A stretch of DNA of 64,000 nucleotides from Pseudomonas sp. PD9R (GTDB taxonomy: Bacteria > Pseudomonadota > Gammaproteobacteria > Pseudomonadales > Pseudomonadaceae), in the NCBI RefSeq assembly GCF_019200975.1, contig NZ_JAHTMR010000001.1, forward strand, positions 327,400 to 391,399. The letters run 5' to 3'. A model generated the notes under the pieces. That model searched no databases, had not been told where the DNA came from, and was given only the letters and a program-made list of their open reading frames with translations. Positions 1 through 7,865 of this stretch are shown one piece after another; position 1 is the first letter of the stretch, and the number at the start of each line of letters is the position of its first letter. The position numbers were made by a program, and so were the translations under genes.

Positions 1-152
1 TGTCGCCAAGCGACCCGTCCAAAGGCATTGCCGAAGTGGTGATGATCCCGGTGGTCGGCGCCATCGGCAACGGCGTGGCTCACGCCATCGGCAAGCGCGT
101 TCGCGACCTGCCTATCACTTCTGCGCGCATCAAGGAGGCCCTCAATGGCTAA
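1..152 (+). CDS. Molybdopterin-binding (large) subunit of a xanthine dehydrogenase/aldehyde oxidase-family enzyme, C-terminal end only
   Basis: Only the last 49 codons are present, read in the frame beginning at base 3 and ending at the TAA at 150-152. The encoded tail (IAEVVMIPVVGAIGNGVAHA, then a basic stretch and ITSARIKEALNG) looks like the C-terminus of Mo-cofactor subunits of the xanthine dehydrogenase family, where the segment contacting the pterin precedes a short basic tail. The stop overlaps the start of the next gene by 8 bp. Translational coupling to a 2Fe-2S subunit, a cytochrome c and XdhC supports the call. The substrate cannot be told from this fragment. Confidence 0.8.
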   Translation, partial: SPSDPSKGIAEVVMIPVVGAIGNGVAHAIGKRVRDLPITSARIKEALNG

Positions 153-684
153 CCGTCCGCTTCAACTGACCCTCAACGGTCAATCCGTCGGCCCGGTGGA
201 CATCCCTGATGACCTGCCGATGATCGATTACCTGCACGAATACAAAAACCTCACCGGCTCGCGCCTGGGTTGCGGTCAGGGTATCTGCCACGCCTGCGTG
301 GTGATCGTCGACAACCCCGACGGCACCAGCGAAGAAGTGCGCACCTGCATCACCGGCGCGCATTACTTCGAAGGCAAGAAAGTGCGGACCATCGAAGGCC
401 ACGCTACCCGCGACGAGCAAGGCAAGGTCACCGAGCTGAACCCGATCCAGCAGCGCTTCGTCGACGAATTCGCCTTCCAGTGCAGCTACTGCGCACCAGG
501 TTTCGTCAACGCCGCGACCGTGTTGGTGGAAAAGTTGCAGCGCCAGCCGATCGTCAAAAGCCAGCTGGAAAAAGTCATCGAGGACAGCCTCGGCCATCAC
601 ATCTGCCGCTGCACCGGGTACGTGCGTTACTACAGCGCCACGCGCAACGTGCTGACCGATCTCGGCCTGGTCAAGGAGGGTTAA
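145..684 (+). CDS. 2Fe-2S small subunit of a molybdenum hydroxylase
   Basis: This 179-aa protein carries both iron-sulfur sites of the xanthine dehydrogenase small-subunit family. The plant-type ferredoxin cluster uses C43, C48, C51 and C68 (C-x4-C-x2-C-x16-C). The second cluster uses C113, C116, C154 and C156 (QCSYC...CRC). It passes electrons from the Mo centre of the upstream subunit to an outside acceptor. There is no FAD domain, so the acceptor is probably the cytochrome c encoded just downstream rather than NAD or oxygen. The ATG at 145 follows AAGGAGG and overlaps the upstream stop. The family assignment is secure; the substrate (aldehyde, N-heterocycle or other) is not. Confidence 0.92.
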   Translation: MANRPLQLTLNGQSVGPVDIPDDLPMIDYLHEYKNLTGSRLGCGQGICHACVVIVDNPDGTSEEVRTCITGAHYFEGKKVRTIEGHATRDEQGKVTELNPIQQRFVDEFAFQCSYCAPGFVNAATVLVEKLQRQPIVKSQLEKVIEDSLGHHICRCTGYVRYYSATRNVLTDLGLVKEG

Positions 685-686
685 GC

Positions 687-1922
687 ATGAAGCAACTACT
701 TAGCCGTCTTGCGTTGGCGGTTGGTTTGGCTGCGCCTGTGTTGCTGGCGCACGCCGATGATCAGGCCAAGCGCGGCGAGTACCTTGCCCGCGCCGCCGAC
801 TGCATGGCCTGCCACACCGCGCCGGGTGGCGCGCCGTATGCAGGCGGCCTGCCAATCGTCTCGCCGTTCGGCACGATCTACGGCACCAACATCACCCCGA
901 GCAAAGAGCACGGTATCGGCTTGTACAGCGATGACGAATTCTTCGCTGCGTTGACTGAAGGCAAGCGCCGCGACGGTGCGAACCTGTATCCGGCGATGCC
1001 GTACACCTCGTATCACTTGATGCCACGTGAAGACTCTGATGCGATTCACGCGTATCTGAAAACCGTCGAGCCGATCGAGCGCGCCGCACCGGTCACCAGC
1101 CTGAGCTTTCCGTTCAACGTGCGCCTGGGCCTGATGGGCTGGAACATGCTCTACGGCAAAGACGTGAAGCTCGAACCCGCCGAAGGCAAAAGCGAAGCCT
1201 GGAAACGTGGCCAGTACATGGTCGACGTGCTCGGCCACTGCGGCGAATGCCACACGCCACGGGGGATGCCCGGTGCGATGCAGCAAGACAAACGCCTGAC
1301 CGGCGGCCTGCTCAACGGCTATCTGGCGCCAAGCCTGCTGGCCAATGACCTGGCTAGTCGCGGCTGGAATCCTCAGGACTTGAGCTCGTTCCTCAAGCAC
1401 GGTATGAGTGCCCAGGGCACGATGTTCAATGAGATGTTCCCGGTGTTCCACAACAGCACTCAGGGCCTGAATGATCCGGACCTGGCGGCGATGGCGACCT
1501 TCCTGCTCGGCGATCAACCGCCAGCGGCAAAAGTGCTGACCGATGTGCCATTGGAAAAACTCAGTGCGAGCGCACAGCGTGGCCGTCAGGAATATTTGAA
1601 CGTCTGCGCCGGTTGTCACGCGGTCGGTGGTGAAGGCAAGCCGCACATTGCCGTGGCCATGCGCGGCAACACCACGCTGCGCCTGGAAGATCCGCGCAAC
1701 CTGGTGCGGGTGATCGACGACGGTATCGGCGAGCAGAAGTTTGCCGGCTTCGAACACATGCAACCGATGCCGGGCTTTTCCGAGAAGCTCAGCCACGAGC
1801 AACTCACCGATCTGCTGAACTACCTGCGCCAGGGTTGGGGAGGTCAGCCGGGTGACCTGGCGGTGAATGATGTGCAGAAGCTGCGAGCCGATGCGCCGCC
1901 GCTTGAGCACAAGGCCCACTGA
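687..1922 (+). CDS. Triheme c-type cytochrome, electron acceptor subunit of the molybdenum hydroxylase
   Basis: The 411-aa protein begins with a Sec signal peptide (basic MKQLLSR, hydrophobic core, cleavage near AHA-DD). It has three CXXCH heme-binding motifs: CMACH near residue 39, CGECH near 185 and CAGCH near 307. This is the layout of the membrane-bound alcohol/gluconate dehydrogenase cytochrome c family. The start at 687 lies 2 bp after the 2Fe-2S gene and is preceded by AAGGAGGG. Acting in the periplasm, it would carry electrons from the dehydrogenase to the respiratory chain. How a Mo enzyme without an obvious signal on its small subunit reaches this cytochrome is not visible here; co-export with the large subunit is one possibility. 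Confidence 0.9.
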   Translation: MKQLLSRLALAVGLAAPVLLAHADDQAKRGEYLARAADCMACHTAPGGAPYAGGLPIVSPFGTIYGTNITPSKEHGIGLYSDDEFFAALTEGKRRDGANLYPAMPYTSYHLMPREDSDAIHAYLKTVEPIERAAPVTSLSFPFNVRLGLMGWNMLYGKDVKLEPAEGKSEAWKRGQYMVDVLGHCGECHTPRGMPGAMQQDKRLTGGLLNGYLAPSLLANDLASRGWNPQDLSSFLKHGMSAQGTMFNEMFPVFHNSTQGLNDPDLAAMATFLLGDQPPAAKVLTDVPLEKLSASAQRGRQEYLNVCAGCHAVGGEGKPHIAVAMRGNTTLRLEDPRNLVRVIDDGIGEQKFAGFEHMQPMPGFSEKLSHEQLTDLLNYLRQGWGGQPGDLAVNDVQKLRADAPPLEHKAH

Positions 1923-1923
1923 C

Positions 1924-2895
1924 ATGCAGCATCTTGATCTGCAAGTGGTGCGCCGGGCGCTGGCGTGGTCGGTGGGTGGTCAGCGTGTCTGGTTGTGCAC
2001 CGTGCTCGCCACCTACGGCTCGGCACCTCGCGCGCCGGGTTCGTTGCTGGCGGTGAATGCCGACGGGCTTTGGATAGGTTCACTGTCCGGTGGCTGCGTC
2101 GAGGAAGACTTCCTTGAGCGCGTGGCCGAGGGTGCATTTGAAGAAGCGGTCGGCATTGTTCGCTACGGTGAAGGCGACGACCCGCGTTCGCGAGTGAGCC
2201 TGCCCTGTGGCGGTGTGCTCGATGTGTTGGTCGAGAAGCTTGATCCCGATTGCGAGGTTCAGGCGCACTTGCGCGAGCTGGAGGCGGCGCTGTTGGGGCG
2301 ACGTCGGTTGATACGTGAAGTCGATCTGGCCAGTGGCGCGCGCAGCCTGTTCGATGATCGCGAACAGGGCGTACGTGTCGAGCGTGAGATCGACCGGGTT
2401 CGGCTGCGCATCGGCGCCGCTCAGCGTTTGCTGCTGGCAGGCTATTCCAGCGTGGCGCAGGCCTGCGCCGAGTTTGCGGTCGGTCTGGGGTTCGAAGTGA
2501 TTCTCTGTGATCCGCGCGACGAGGTGCTGGAAGGCGTGGTGCTGGAGGGCGTGGAGATTCGTCGGCAGCTGCCATCGGTGTTTATCGCCGACGGCGGTTG
2601 TCACAGCGACACGGCGGTCGTGGCGCTGACCCACGACCCGCGTATCGATGACTTGGCGATGATGGAAGCCGTGCGCACCGAGGCGTTCTATATCGGTGTG
2701 ATGGGCTCCGTGCAGACTTCGCAAAAGCGCTTCGAGCGGTTACGGCGTATTGGTGGTCTGGGGGATGTCGAGCTGGCGCGGATTCATGCGCCGATTGGCT
2801 TGAACCTGGGTAGCAAGACACCGGCGGAAATTGCCTTGGCGGTGCTTGCCGACATCTTGCGGATCCGCAGTGGTATCGAGCGGAATCGGTTGTAA
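1924..2895 (+). CDS. XdhC family molybdenum-cofactor maturation protein
   Basis: The 323-aa protein has the N-terminal XdhC/CoxI domain (TYGSAPRAPGSL, then a GSLSGGCVEED motif near residues 51-62). It also has a C-terminal Rossmann-type domain ending in the conserved GLNLGSKTPAEIALAVLADI stretch. Family members bind the Mo cofactor, help sulfurate it and insert it into xanthine dehydrogenase-type enzymes. The gene starts 1 bp after the cytochrome gene and closes the operon, so it presumably matures the enzyme encoded upstream. The ATG at 1924 was chosen because the family's usual N-terminus (MQHLDLQVVRRAL) starts there. A REP-type palindrome follows the stop directly. Confidence 0.92.
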   Translation: MQHLDLQVVRRALAWSVGGQRVWLCTVLATYGSAPRAPGSLLAVNADGLWIGSLSGGCVEEDFLERVAEGAFEEAVGIVRYGEGDDPRSRVSLPCGGVLDVLVEKLDPDCEVQAHLRELEAALLGRRRLIREVDLASGARSLFDDREQGVRVEREIDRVRLRIGAAQRLLLAGYSSVAQACAEFAVGLGFEVILCDPRDEVLEGVVLEGVEIRRQLPSVFIADGGCHSDTAVVALTHDPRIDDLAMMEAVRTEAFYIGVMGSVQTSQKRFERLRRIGGLGDVELARIHAPIGLNLGSKTPAEIALAVLADILRIRSGIERNRL

Positions 2896-2898
2896 CAA

Positions 2899-2970
2899 CA
2901 AAAGATCGCAGCCTTCGGCAGCTCCTACAGGGATCATCATGTAGAAGCTGCCGAAGGCTGCGATCTTTTG
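2899..2970. repeat. REP-type extragenic palindrome (inverted pair)
   Basis: Two inverted copies of the core AAAGATCGCAGCCTTCGGCA / GCTCCTAC face each other around a short spacer, between the convergent XdhC and PuuB-like genes. It is one of six copies of this family in the window. Such elements are common between Pseudomonas genes and can form long hairpins in either transcript. Confidence 0.85.
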
Positions 2971-2985
2971 ATTTTGGTTTAGCAA

Positions 2986-4269
2986 TCAATACCCAAACTT
3001 GTCCCGCAATCCGTAATACCACGCGCCCAACGCCGCAAACGGCGTACGCAGCAACTGCCCGCCCGGAAACGGGTAGTGCGGCAGATCGGCAAACGCGTCG
3101 AAACGTTCTGCCTGACCGCGCAACGCTTCGGCCAGCACCTTGCCCGCGAGGTGTGTGTAGGTCACGCCGTGGCCGCTGCAACCCTGCGAATAATAGATAT
3201 TGTCGCCCAGTCGTCCGACCTGAGGCAGGCGCGACAGGGTCAGCAGGAAATTACCGGTCCACGCGTAATCGATCTTCACGTCCTTGAGCTGCGGGAAAGC
3301 CTTGAGCATTTTCGGTCGAATGATTGCTTCGATGTTCGCCGGGTCCCGCGCGCCGTACACCACACCACCGCCGAAAACCAGACGCTTGTCGCCGGTCAGA
3401 CGGTAGTAATCGAGCAGGTAGTTGCAGTCCTCGACGCAGTAATCCTGGGGCAACAGGCTTTTCGCCAATGCGTCGCCCAAGGGTTCCGTGGTGATGACCT
3501 GAGTGCCGCACGGCATTGACTTGGCAGCCAGCTCCGGCACCAGATTGCCCAGGTACGCGTTGCCCGCCACGATAATGAATTTGGCCCGGACCTTACCCTG
3601 CGGTGTATGCACCACAGGGTTCGCGCCGCGCTCGATGCGCACCGCCGGCGATTGCTCATAGATCGTGCCGCCCAGCGACTCGACAGCCGCAGCTTCGCCG
3701 AGCGCCAGGTTCAGCGGGTGAATGTGTCCGCCGCTCATATCGAGCATGCCGCCGACGTACTGATCGCAGTCCACTACTTCACGGATGCGGCGTTGGTCCA
3801 TCAGCTCAAGCTGCGTATGACCGAAGCGCTCCCACAGGCGTTTCTGTGATTCCAGATGGCCCATCTGCTTGGCAGTGATGGCGGCGAACACGCCGCCGTC
3901 TTTCAAGTCGCACTGGATGTTGTATTTGGCGACCCGTTCACGAATGATCCGCCCGCCCTCGAATGCCATCTGCCCCAGCAATTGAGCCTGCTTGGGGCCG
4001 ACACTGCGCTCGATCACATCGATATCTCGGCTGTAGCTGTTAACGATCTGGCCGCCGTTACGTCCCGAAGCGCCGAAACCCACTTTCGCCGCTTCCAGCA
4101 CCGTGACCTTGAAACCGTTCTCCAGCAAGAACAGGGCCGAGGACAACCCGGTATAGCCGGCGCCAATTACACAGACATCAGTCTCAACGTCATCCTGCAA
4201 AACCGGGCGCGGCGGAACCGCATTGGCCGATGCGGCATAGTAGGACTCTGGGTAGGGGGTGTTCGCCAT
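2986..4269 (-). CDS. puuB: FAD-dependent oxidoreductase, gamma-glutamylputrescine oxidase-like
   Basis: The 427-aa protein has an N-terminal FAD-binding fold of the DAO/glycine-oxidase type. GAGYTG at residues 36-41 is followed by an acidic residue at the end of strand 2 (VTVLEAAKVG) and by GFGASGRNGGQI. The C-terminal YYSQGCSGHGVTYTHLAGK block completes the FAD site. Length and sequence fit Pseudomonas PuuB/OrdL proteins, which oxidise gamma-glutamylputrescine to the aldehyde in putrescine catabolism. No other puu gene is nearby, so a different secondary amine substrate is possible. The start at 4269 (MANTPYPESYYAASAN) is the family's typical N-terminus. Confidence 0.82.
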   Translation of the reverse strand: MANTPYPESYYAASANAVPPRPVLQDDVETDVCVIGAGYTGLSSALFLLENGFKVTVLEAAKVGFGASGRNGGQIVNSYSRDIDVIERSVGPKQAQLLGQMAFEGGRIIRERVAKYNIQCDLKDGGVFAAITAKQMGHLESQKRLWERFGHTQLELMDQRRIREVVDCDQYVGGMLDMSGGHIHPLNLALGEAAAVESLGGTIYEQSPAVRIERGANPVVHTPQGKVRAKFIIVAGNAYLGNLVPELAAKSMPCGTQVITTEPLGDALAKSLLPQDYCVEDCNYLLDYYRLTGDKRLVFGGGVVYGARDPANIEAIIRPKMLKAFPQLKDVKIDYAWTGNFLLTLSRLPQVGRLGDNIYYSQGCSGHGVTYTHLAGKVLAEALRGQAERFDAFADLPHYPFPGGQLLRTPFAALGAWYYGLRDKFGY

Positions 4270-4411
4270 CCGGCAGCCTCTGTTTAATATATTTTACGAG
4301 TGCGTCGATCCTACCCGAGATAAAAATCGACCGCCAGCCACCCGGAATTCTTCTTTGCAGCAGCAAAATTAAATATTTTGCATATTCATAGGGTTAGCTC
4401 GAAAAAAGGTG

Positions 4412-4439
4412 TTGACACCCCTCCGGAATTCCGTAGAAT
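4412..4439 (+). promoter_or_regulatory. Promoter of tRNA-Val
   Basis: A perfect -35 box TTGACA at 4412-4417 and the -10 box TAGAAT at 4434-4439 are separated by 16 bp. They end 13 bp before the tRNA and form a clear sigma-70 promoter. Confidence 0.75.
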
Positions 4440-4452
4440 GCCGCCTCACAGC

Positions 4453-4529
4453 AGGCACGTAGCTCAGTTGGTTAGAGCACCACCTTGACATGGTGGGGGT
4501 CGTTGGTTCGAGTCCAATCGCGCCTACCA
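4453..4529 (+). tRNA. tRNA-Val (anticodon GAC)
   Basis: The 77-nt cloverleaf includes an encoded CCA. The anticodon arm is CCACC-TTGACAT-GGTGG, giving anticodon GAC (valine). The D arm AGCTCAGTTGGTTAGAGC and T arm GTTGG-TTCGAGT-CCAAT match bacterial tRNA-Val(GAC). The acceptor strands AGGCACG and CGCGCCT pair except for an A-C mismatch at the fifth pair (A4457 with C4521 by position in the stem). A strong promoter lies upstream and a terminator downstream, so it is a single-gene unit. Confidence 0.95.
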
Positions 4530-4558
4530 AACAAAATCCGCTCTGCTGGGCGGTCTGG

Positions 4559-4590
4559 AAGGGCTCACCGAAAGGTGGGCCCTTTTTTGT
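4559..4590 (+). terminator. Rho-independent terminator of tRNA-Val
   Basis: The 11-bp stem AAGGGCTCACC / GGTGGGCCCTT closes a GAAA tetraloop and is followed by TTTTG. Confidence 0.9.
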
Positions 4591-4623
4591 TGTCCTGTGT
4601 TTGATGTTTGGCTTTAAAGCCCG

Positions 4624-4902
4624 CTATTGCTTTGGCTTCGTTTGCTTACCCGTCGAATCACTTGAGGTGGCTGCGTCCTTTTCCGTGGCTTGCGCTTCCG
4701 CACCGGAATTGGAGCCCGAAGCTTCCTCGCCTTTTTTGTTGGCCTTGTCCTCCTTGGATTCCGAACCATGTGCCGAATTAATTCCGGGAAGAGCGCTGGG
4801 GGGAACGGCTGAACCTGTGGTCGATTTTTCGGCTGCGAGTGAGTTGAGCGAGAAGGGCGTCATCAGCCCCACAAGTATCAGGGCGGTAATTGTTTTGTTC
4901 AT
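4624..4902 (-). CDS. Small exported low-complexity protein of unknown function
   Basis: The frame opens further upstream, but the ATG at 4902 starts a textbook signal peptide (MNKTITALILVGLMTPFSLN, cleavage near SLAA-EK) and has a GGAAGA-like ribosome site, so it was chosen. The mature part (about 65 aa) is rich in Ser, Thr, Gly, Glu and Lys and has no recognisable fold. It looks intrinsically disordered and periplasmic. I do not recognise a family. The tRNA-Val terminator lies just beyond its stop on the opposite strand. Confidence 0.6.
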   Translation of the reverse strand: MNKTITALILVGLMTPFSLNSLAAEKSTTGSAVPPSALPGINSAHGSESKEDKANKKGEEASGSNSGAEAQATEKDAATSSDSTGKQTKPKQ

Positions 4903-5300
4903 CGATTGCGTCTTCCGTGCGAGGAGATATATGCATTGGAAGAGAGTGCGCGGTGAACGTGCTGACATATGGACGAGCGGTCAGAAGGAAATGGTTGAGG
5001 TCGGATTTTTGTGAAGCAAAGCGCTCTTCCAGGCTTCAAGATCGCACATGCTCGAACGCTCGATGATGATGACTTGCTTGAATCCGCTGACCACGAATGG
5101 ATCTCGTAACGTTCCTTCATTACCCAAGCGTCCCGTGGTTCTTGCTTGAGAAAGATTATCATTTATGGCGACCGTCTGAAGGATGCGAGGCCAATGAAAA
5201 TCAGTTCCAGCCAAATTGAACTGTGAGCAATGGATTGCATCCAACGCCAAACAGAGGCGACCAAGCGTTTGGTTTGCTTGATGTGGCGGGAGGGAATTTC
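4903..5300. other. Intergenic stretch, no convincing gene
   Basis: Several overlapping open frames exist on both strands, but none has a ribosome site combined with plausible composition or a recognisable domain. The DNA is less GC-rich than its neighbours. It presumably holds the promoter for the small exported protein on the minus strand. Confidence 0.5.
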
Positions 5301-5426
5301 ATGGGGCGGCGAGCGATGATCCGGTTTGTTGTGGCTTACTTGTCCATTTGCCTCTTGCTTCAATGGACTGTGGTTGAGGCGTCCCCATGGATCGCCTCCC
5401 ACGTTCTTCTGAGGTGGATCCTGTGA
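5301..5426 (+). CDS. Possible 41-aa single-pass membrane peptide
   Basis: The ATG at 5301 is preceded by GGGAGGGA at good spacing. The product starts MGRRAMIRFVVAYLSICLLL, a basic N-terminus followed by a hydrophobic segment able to span the membrane, and ends soon after. No family is recognised. The ribosome site and membrane segment are the only support; it may be a chance frame. Confidence 0.28.
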   Translation: MGRRAMIRFVVAYLSICLLLQWTVVEASPWIASHVLLRWIL

Positions 5427-5481
5427 CGCTGCGATTTGCGGCGTAAAATGTGCAGTGCTACCCCATCAGAAGGAGTCTCAT

Positions 5482-5676
5482 ATGATCTCCGACCAAATGA
5501 ACAAACAGGCTTGTGACCACAAAGCTGTTTGGGATCAATACTTCTGCGCTGCGTTGATTGCGGAAAGCACCCTGACTGCGCCGGTTGTAGGCGGAGCTAC
5601 TCACGAAGATCGGCAGAATTTGTTGATCGAGAGGGCCAAAGCCCTCGCCGACAAAATGATGGAAAACAGAAAATAA
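5482..5676 (+). CDS. Hypothetical 64-aa protein
   Basis: The ATG at 5482 follows AGAAGGAG at ideal spacing, so the shorter product starting MISDQMNKQACDHKAVWDQY was chosen over the longer open frame. The protein is soluble, probably helical, and ends in a charged helix (RQNLLIERAKALADKMMENR). No domain is recognised. A hairpin terminator sits just after the stop, so it looks like a separate small transcription unit. Confidence 0.6.
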   Translation: MISDQMNKQACDHKAVWDQYFCAALIAESTLTAPVVGGATHEDRQNLLIERAKALADKMMENRK

Positions 5677-5678
5677 CC

Positions 5679-5706
5679 AGAGCCCAGCCATCGCGCTGGG
5701 CTCTTC
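5679..5706 (+). terminator. Terminator-like hairpin
   Basis: The stem AGAGCCCAGC / GCTGGGCTCT with a short loop lies 3 bp after the 64-aa gene. The T tract is short. It sits between convergent genes and could serve both. Confidence 0.6.
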
Positions 5707-5739
5707 ACATCTGGATCTTTTTGCCGATGCCTGTACGAC

Positions 5740-6492
5740 TCAAGCAATCAGTTCAACTTTACCCGTCCCCAGGCGATAGATGCCGCCCACTATTTTCAGC
5801 GTGCCCTTACCGAGTGCATCAGTCAGCAGCGGCGTAGCCTTTTTAAGTTTGTCGACCGAGTTTTTTACATTTTGCACCGTCGCATTTTCCACAAGATCCC
5901 CAGGTTGCTTGATGACTGTCTCGATTGACGATTTAAGGGCGTCAGTCAGTTTCGGAATATGCCCAGGGAACACCGTGTGGTCTTTGACAGCTTTGATGCC
6001 GGCCTCAATGGCACCGCAACTCTCATGCCCCAATACGAGAATTAACGGTGCACCGAGCACTGCGACGCCGTATTCAATACTTGCCAAACCTTCCTCTGTA
6101 ACGAAGTTGCCAGCAACACGTATAGCGAAAAGATCGCCTCGCGCGGTATCGAAAGCGTATTCGGGAGCAATGCGCGAGTCGGAGCAACTTAGTACGGCCA
6201 CGAAAGGGTTCTGGCCGGACACCAACGCTTCGCGCTCGTCTTTGAAGTCGTGTGTTTTTGAGTTGCCGCTTACATAGCGTTCATTGCCGTCGACCAACCT
6301 TTTCAACGCCTCGTCGGGGCTGATTACGTTTTGTGGTTTTGGGGGCGCGGAGGTTTTTTCGGCTGCCTGGATAATGCGGCTGGGCAGTGTGCCCGCAAGT
6401 AGCAGGGCGCCTGCTCCCAGTCCGGCAAGCCGAAGAAATCGGCGACGATCAGTTGTTCCTGAAGCAGAGTTTGAATCACATGATTCACACAT
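5740..6492 (-). CDS. Tat-exported beta-class carbonic anhydrase
   Basis: The enzyme interconverts CO2 and bicarbonate. The beta-class zinc ligands are visible: C103 and D105 in CSDSR, and H156 and C159 in GHESCG (numbered from the ATG at 6492). The N-terminus carries a twin-arginine signal (DRRRFLRLAG followed by a hydrophobic stretch and an AxA-like site), so the folded enzyme is probably exported to the periplasm. Beta enzymes of Pseudomonas are more often cytoplasmic, which makes this one notable. The product is 250 aa. An in-frame TTG start lies 21 bp further upstream; neither has a strong ribosome site, and the ATG places the twin arginines at residues 16-18. Confidence 0.9.
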   Translation of the reverse strand: MCESCDSNSASGTTDRRRFLRLAGLGAGALLLAGTLPSRIIQAAEKTSAPPKPQNVISPDEALKRLVDGNERYVSGNSKTHDFKDEREALVSGQNPFVAVLSCSDSRIAPEYAFDTARGDLFAIRVAGNFVTEEGLASIEYGVAVLGAPLILVLGHESCGAIEAGIKAVKDHTVFPGHIPKLTDALKSSIETVIKQPGDLVENATVQNVKNSVDKLKKATPLLTDALGKGTLKIVGGIYRLGTGKVELIA

Positions 6493-6735
6493 GATTTTGT
6501 GTACTCGGGTCAATTCGGTGGGAATGACAGCTGTTGGGGGGTGGGGCTTGCAGGAACTGCAGCGCCCGAATAGTGGAGTCTAGTCGGTCTGCACCATTAT
6601 GTTTTCCGCGGCCTCCAGGGGCAGGCCTGCTCCACGGGAATCATGAGCCAGCGATTGGTTTGCCAAGTGCAAACCCTGAATTCATGGGCTACTACTGACA
6701 GGCTGACTCAACCTCATCCTGACAGGAGTTTCTCG

Positions 6736-7191
6736 ATGCTGGCTCACTGGTTTTTTGCGGCGGTTCATCTATTAGCGCTTACGCTGGGATTCTGGGCGGT
6801 TTTGACTCGTGGAACGGCTTTTCGGCACCTGGCTGATGGCGCTGGGCAGGCTCGTGGCGTACTGATTGCGGATAACCTGTGGGGCATTTCGGCCCTCATT
6901 CTGTTGGTTACCGGTGGGATGCGAGCTTTCGGCGGGTACGAAAAAGGCACGGACTACTACCTGCATCAGCCATTGTTCCATCTCAAAATGACGCTATTCG
7001 TGCTCATCCTGCTGCTCGAAGTAGCACCGATGGTGATATTGATCAAATGGCGGATTGCGCTGGCGCGTGGCGGAGCGATTGAGACTGGACGTGCAAAGCT
7101 GTTTGCGCGGATCAGTCATATCGAAGCGCTGTTGGTGTTGTTGATGGTCGTGGCGGCCACAGGTATGGCGAGGGGTGTGACATTTGGTTAG
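6736..7191 (+). CDS. DUF2214 family inner-membrane protein
   Basis: The 151-aa protein has four predicted transmembrane segments: near residues 3-22, 45-66, 78-100 and 128-147. It matches the DUF2214 family, whose function is unknown. The ATG at 6736 has AGGAG at good spacing (GACAGGAGTTTCTCG), so it was preferred to the longer open frame. It is divergent from the carbonic anhydrase gene with about 240 bp between them. No partner gene suggests a role. Confidence 0.75.
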   Translation: MLAHWFFAAVHLLALTLGFWAVLTRGTAFRHLADGAGQARGVLIADNLWGISALILLVTGGMRAFGGYEKGTDYYLHQPLFHLKMTLFVLILLLEVAPMVILIKWRIALARGGAIETGRAKLFARISHIEALLVLLMVVAATGMARGVTFG

Positions 7192-7368
7192 CGGGCTGTA
7201 ATCAGGCGCCTTCCTCGGGGTAAGCCGGAAACGTCTGACAGTCATGAGTTGACGGTTGCGGTTAGTATCGGCCTGGCGTGCTCGACTTTATCGATCGCAA
7301 TGAGGACTCATGGCTTTCCGATAATGAGGCAAGCGAAAAAGCAGTGGCTGTTGCATCGTCTGAATATC

Positions 7369-7404
7369 TAGCCAGCCGTCGTTCCGGAGCGAACGGGCTG
7401 GCTA
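7369..7404 (-). terminator. Long hairpin downstream of rsmE
   Basis: The arms TAGCCAGCC and GGCTGGCTA enclose an inner GTTC/GAAC pair, 16 bp past the rsmE stop. There is no T tract, so termination is inferred from position only. Confidence 0.45.
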
Positions 7405-7420
7405 CTGACTGCACAGGGAT

Positions 7421-7615
7421 TCAGGGGGTTTGCGGTTTGTCCGGGGCAGTCAGGCCGGCCTGAATGCGCTGGTAAATTTCTTCGCGATGCACCGCAACGT
7501 CTTTCGGGGCGTTGATGCCGATCCTGACTTGCTGGCCGCTTACGCCGAGGATGGTGATCGTAATGTCATCACCAATGTTTATGCTTTCACCGACTTTGCG
7601 GGTGAGTATCAGCAT
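7421..7615 (-). CDS. rsmE: CsrA/Rsm family RNA-binding translational regulator (RsmE-like)
   Basis: The 64-aa protein is a complete CsrA fold: [20 protein letters not shown] at the N-terminus, then the strand/helix [20 protein letters not shown] with the conserved RNA-contacting R ([10 protein letters not shown]). The tail [13 protein letters not shown] fits RsmE, the second Rsm protein of fluorescent pseudomonads, which binds GGA motifs near ribosome sites and is itself sequestered by RsmX/Y/Z RNAs. The ATG at 7615 has the strong site AAGGAGAAGACC. That site contains GGA, so autoregulation is plausible. Assignment to RsmE rather than RsmA or RsmI is from recalled sequence and tail length. 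Confidence 0.93.
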   Translation of the reverse strand: MLILTRKVGESINIGDDITITILGVSGQQVRIGINAPKDVAVHREEIYQRIQAGLTAPDKPQTP

Positions 7616-7865
7616 GGTCTTCTCCTTGATTGCTTTGTGGGGCACCTGATTCGGACAGTGCAGAGGTCGGTGGTATGTATAGATTAGTGCGAAGTCTCAC
7701 GGTTTGGGTGCCTCTTTCTGACGCGCAGATGCAGCATTAATTCCCAAGGCGTAACTATACAGAGGCCGCAACCATCAATCTCGTTGTTTTAAGCCCATTT
7801 TGCGGCACTCGGGAAGTATTCATGAATGGTAAAATCGCCGTTTTAAGCATTCAGAGGGAAACGCT

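Noticed and set aside
142..600. Long open frames opposite the molybdenum hydroxylase genes (also 696-1925 minus and 2080-2724 minus)
   Set aside because: They mirror the codon structure of well-supported genes on the other strand, lack ribosome sites and encode no known domain.
4899..5250. Overlapping minus-strand frames of 87 and 89 codons between tRNA-Val and the 64-aa gene
   Set aside because: No ribosome sites, no recognisable domain, and they overlap each other. The stretch is better described as intergenic.
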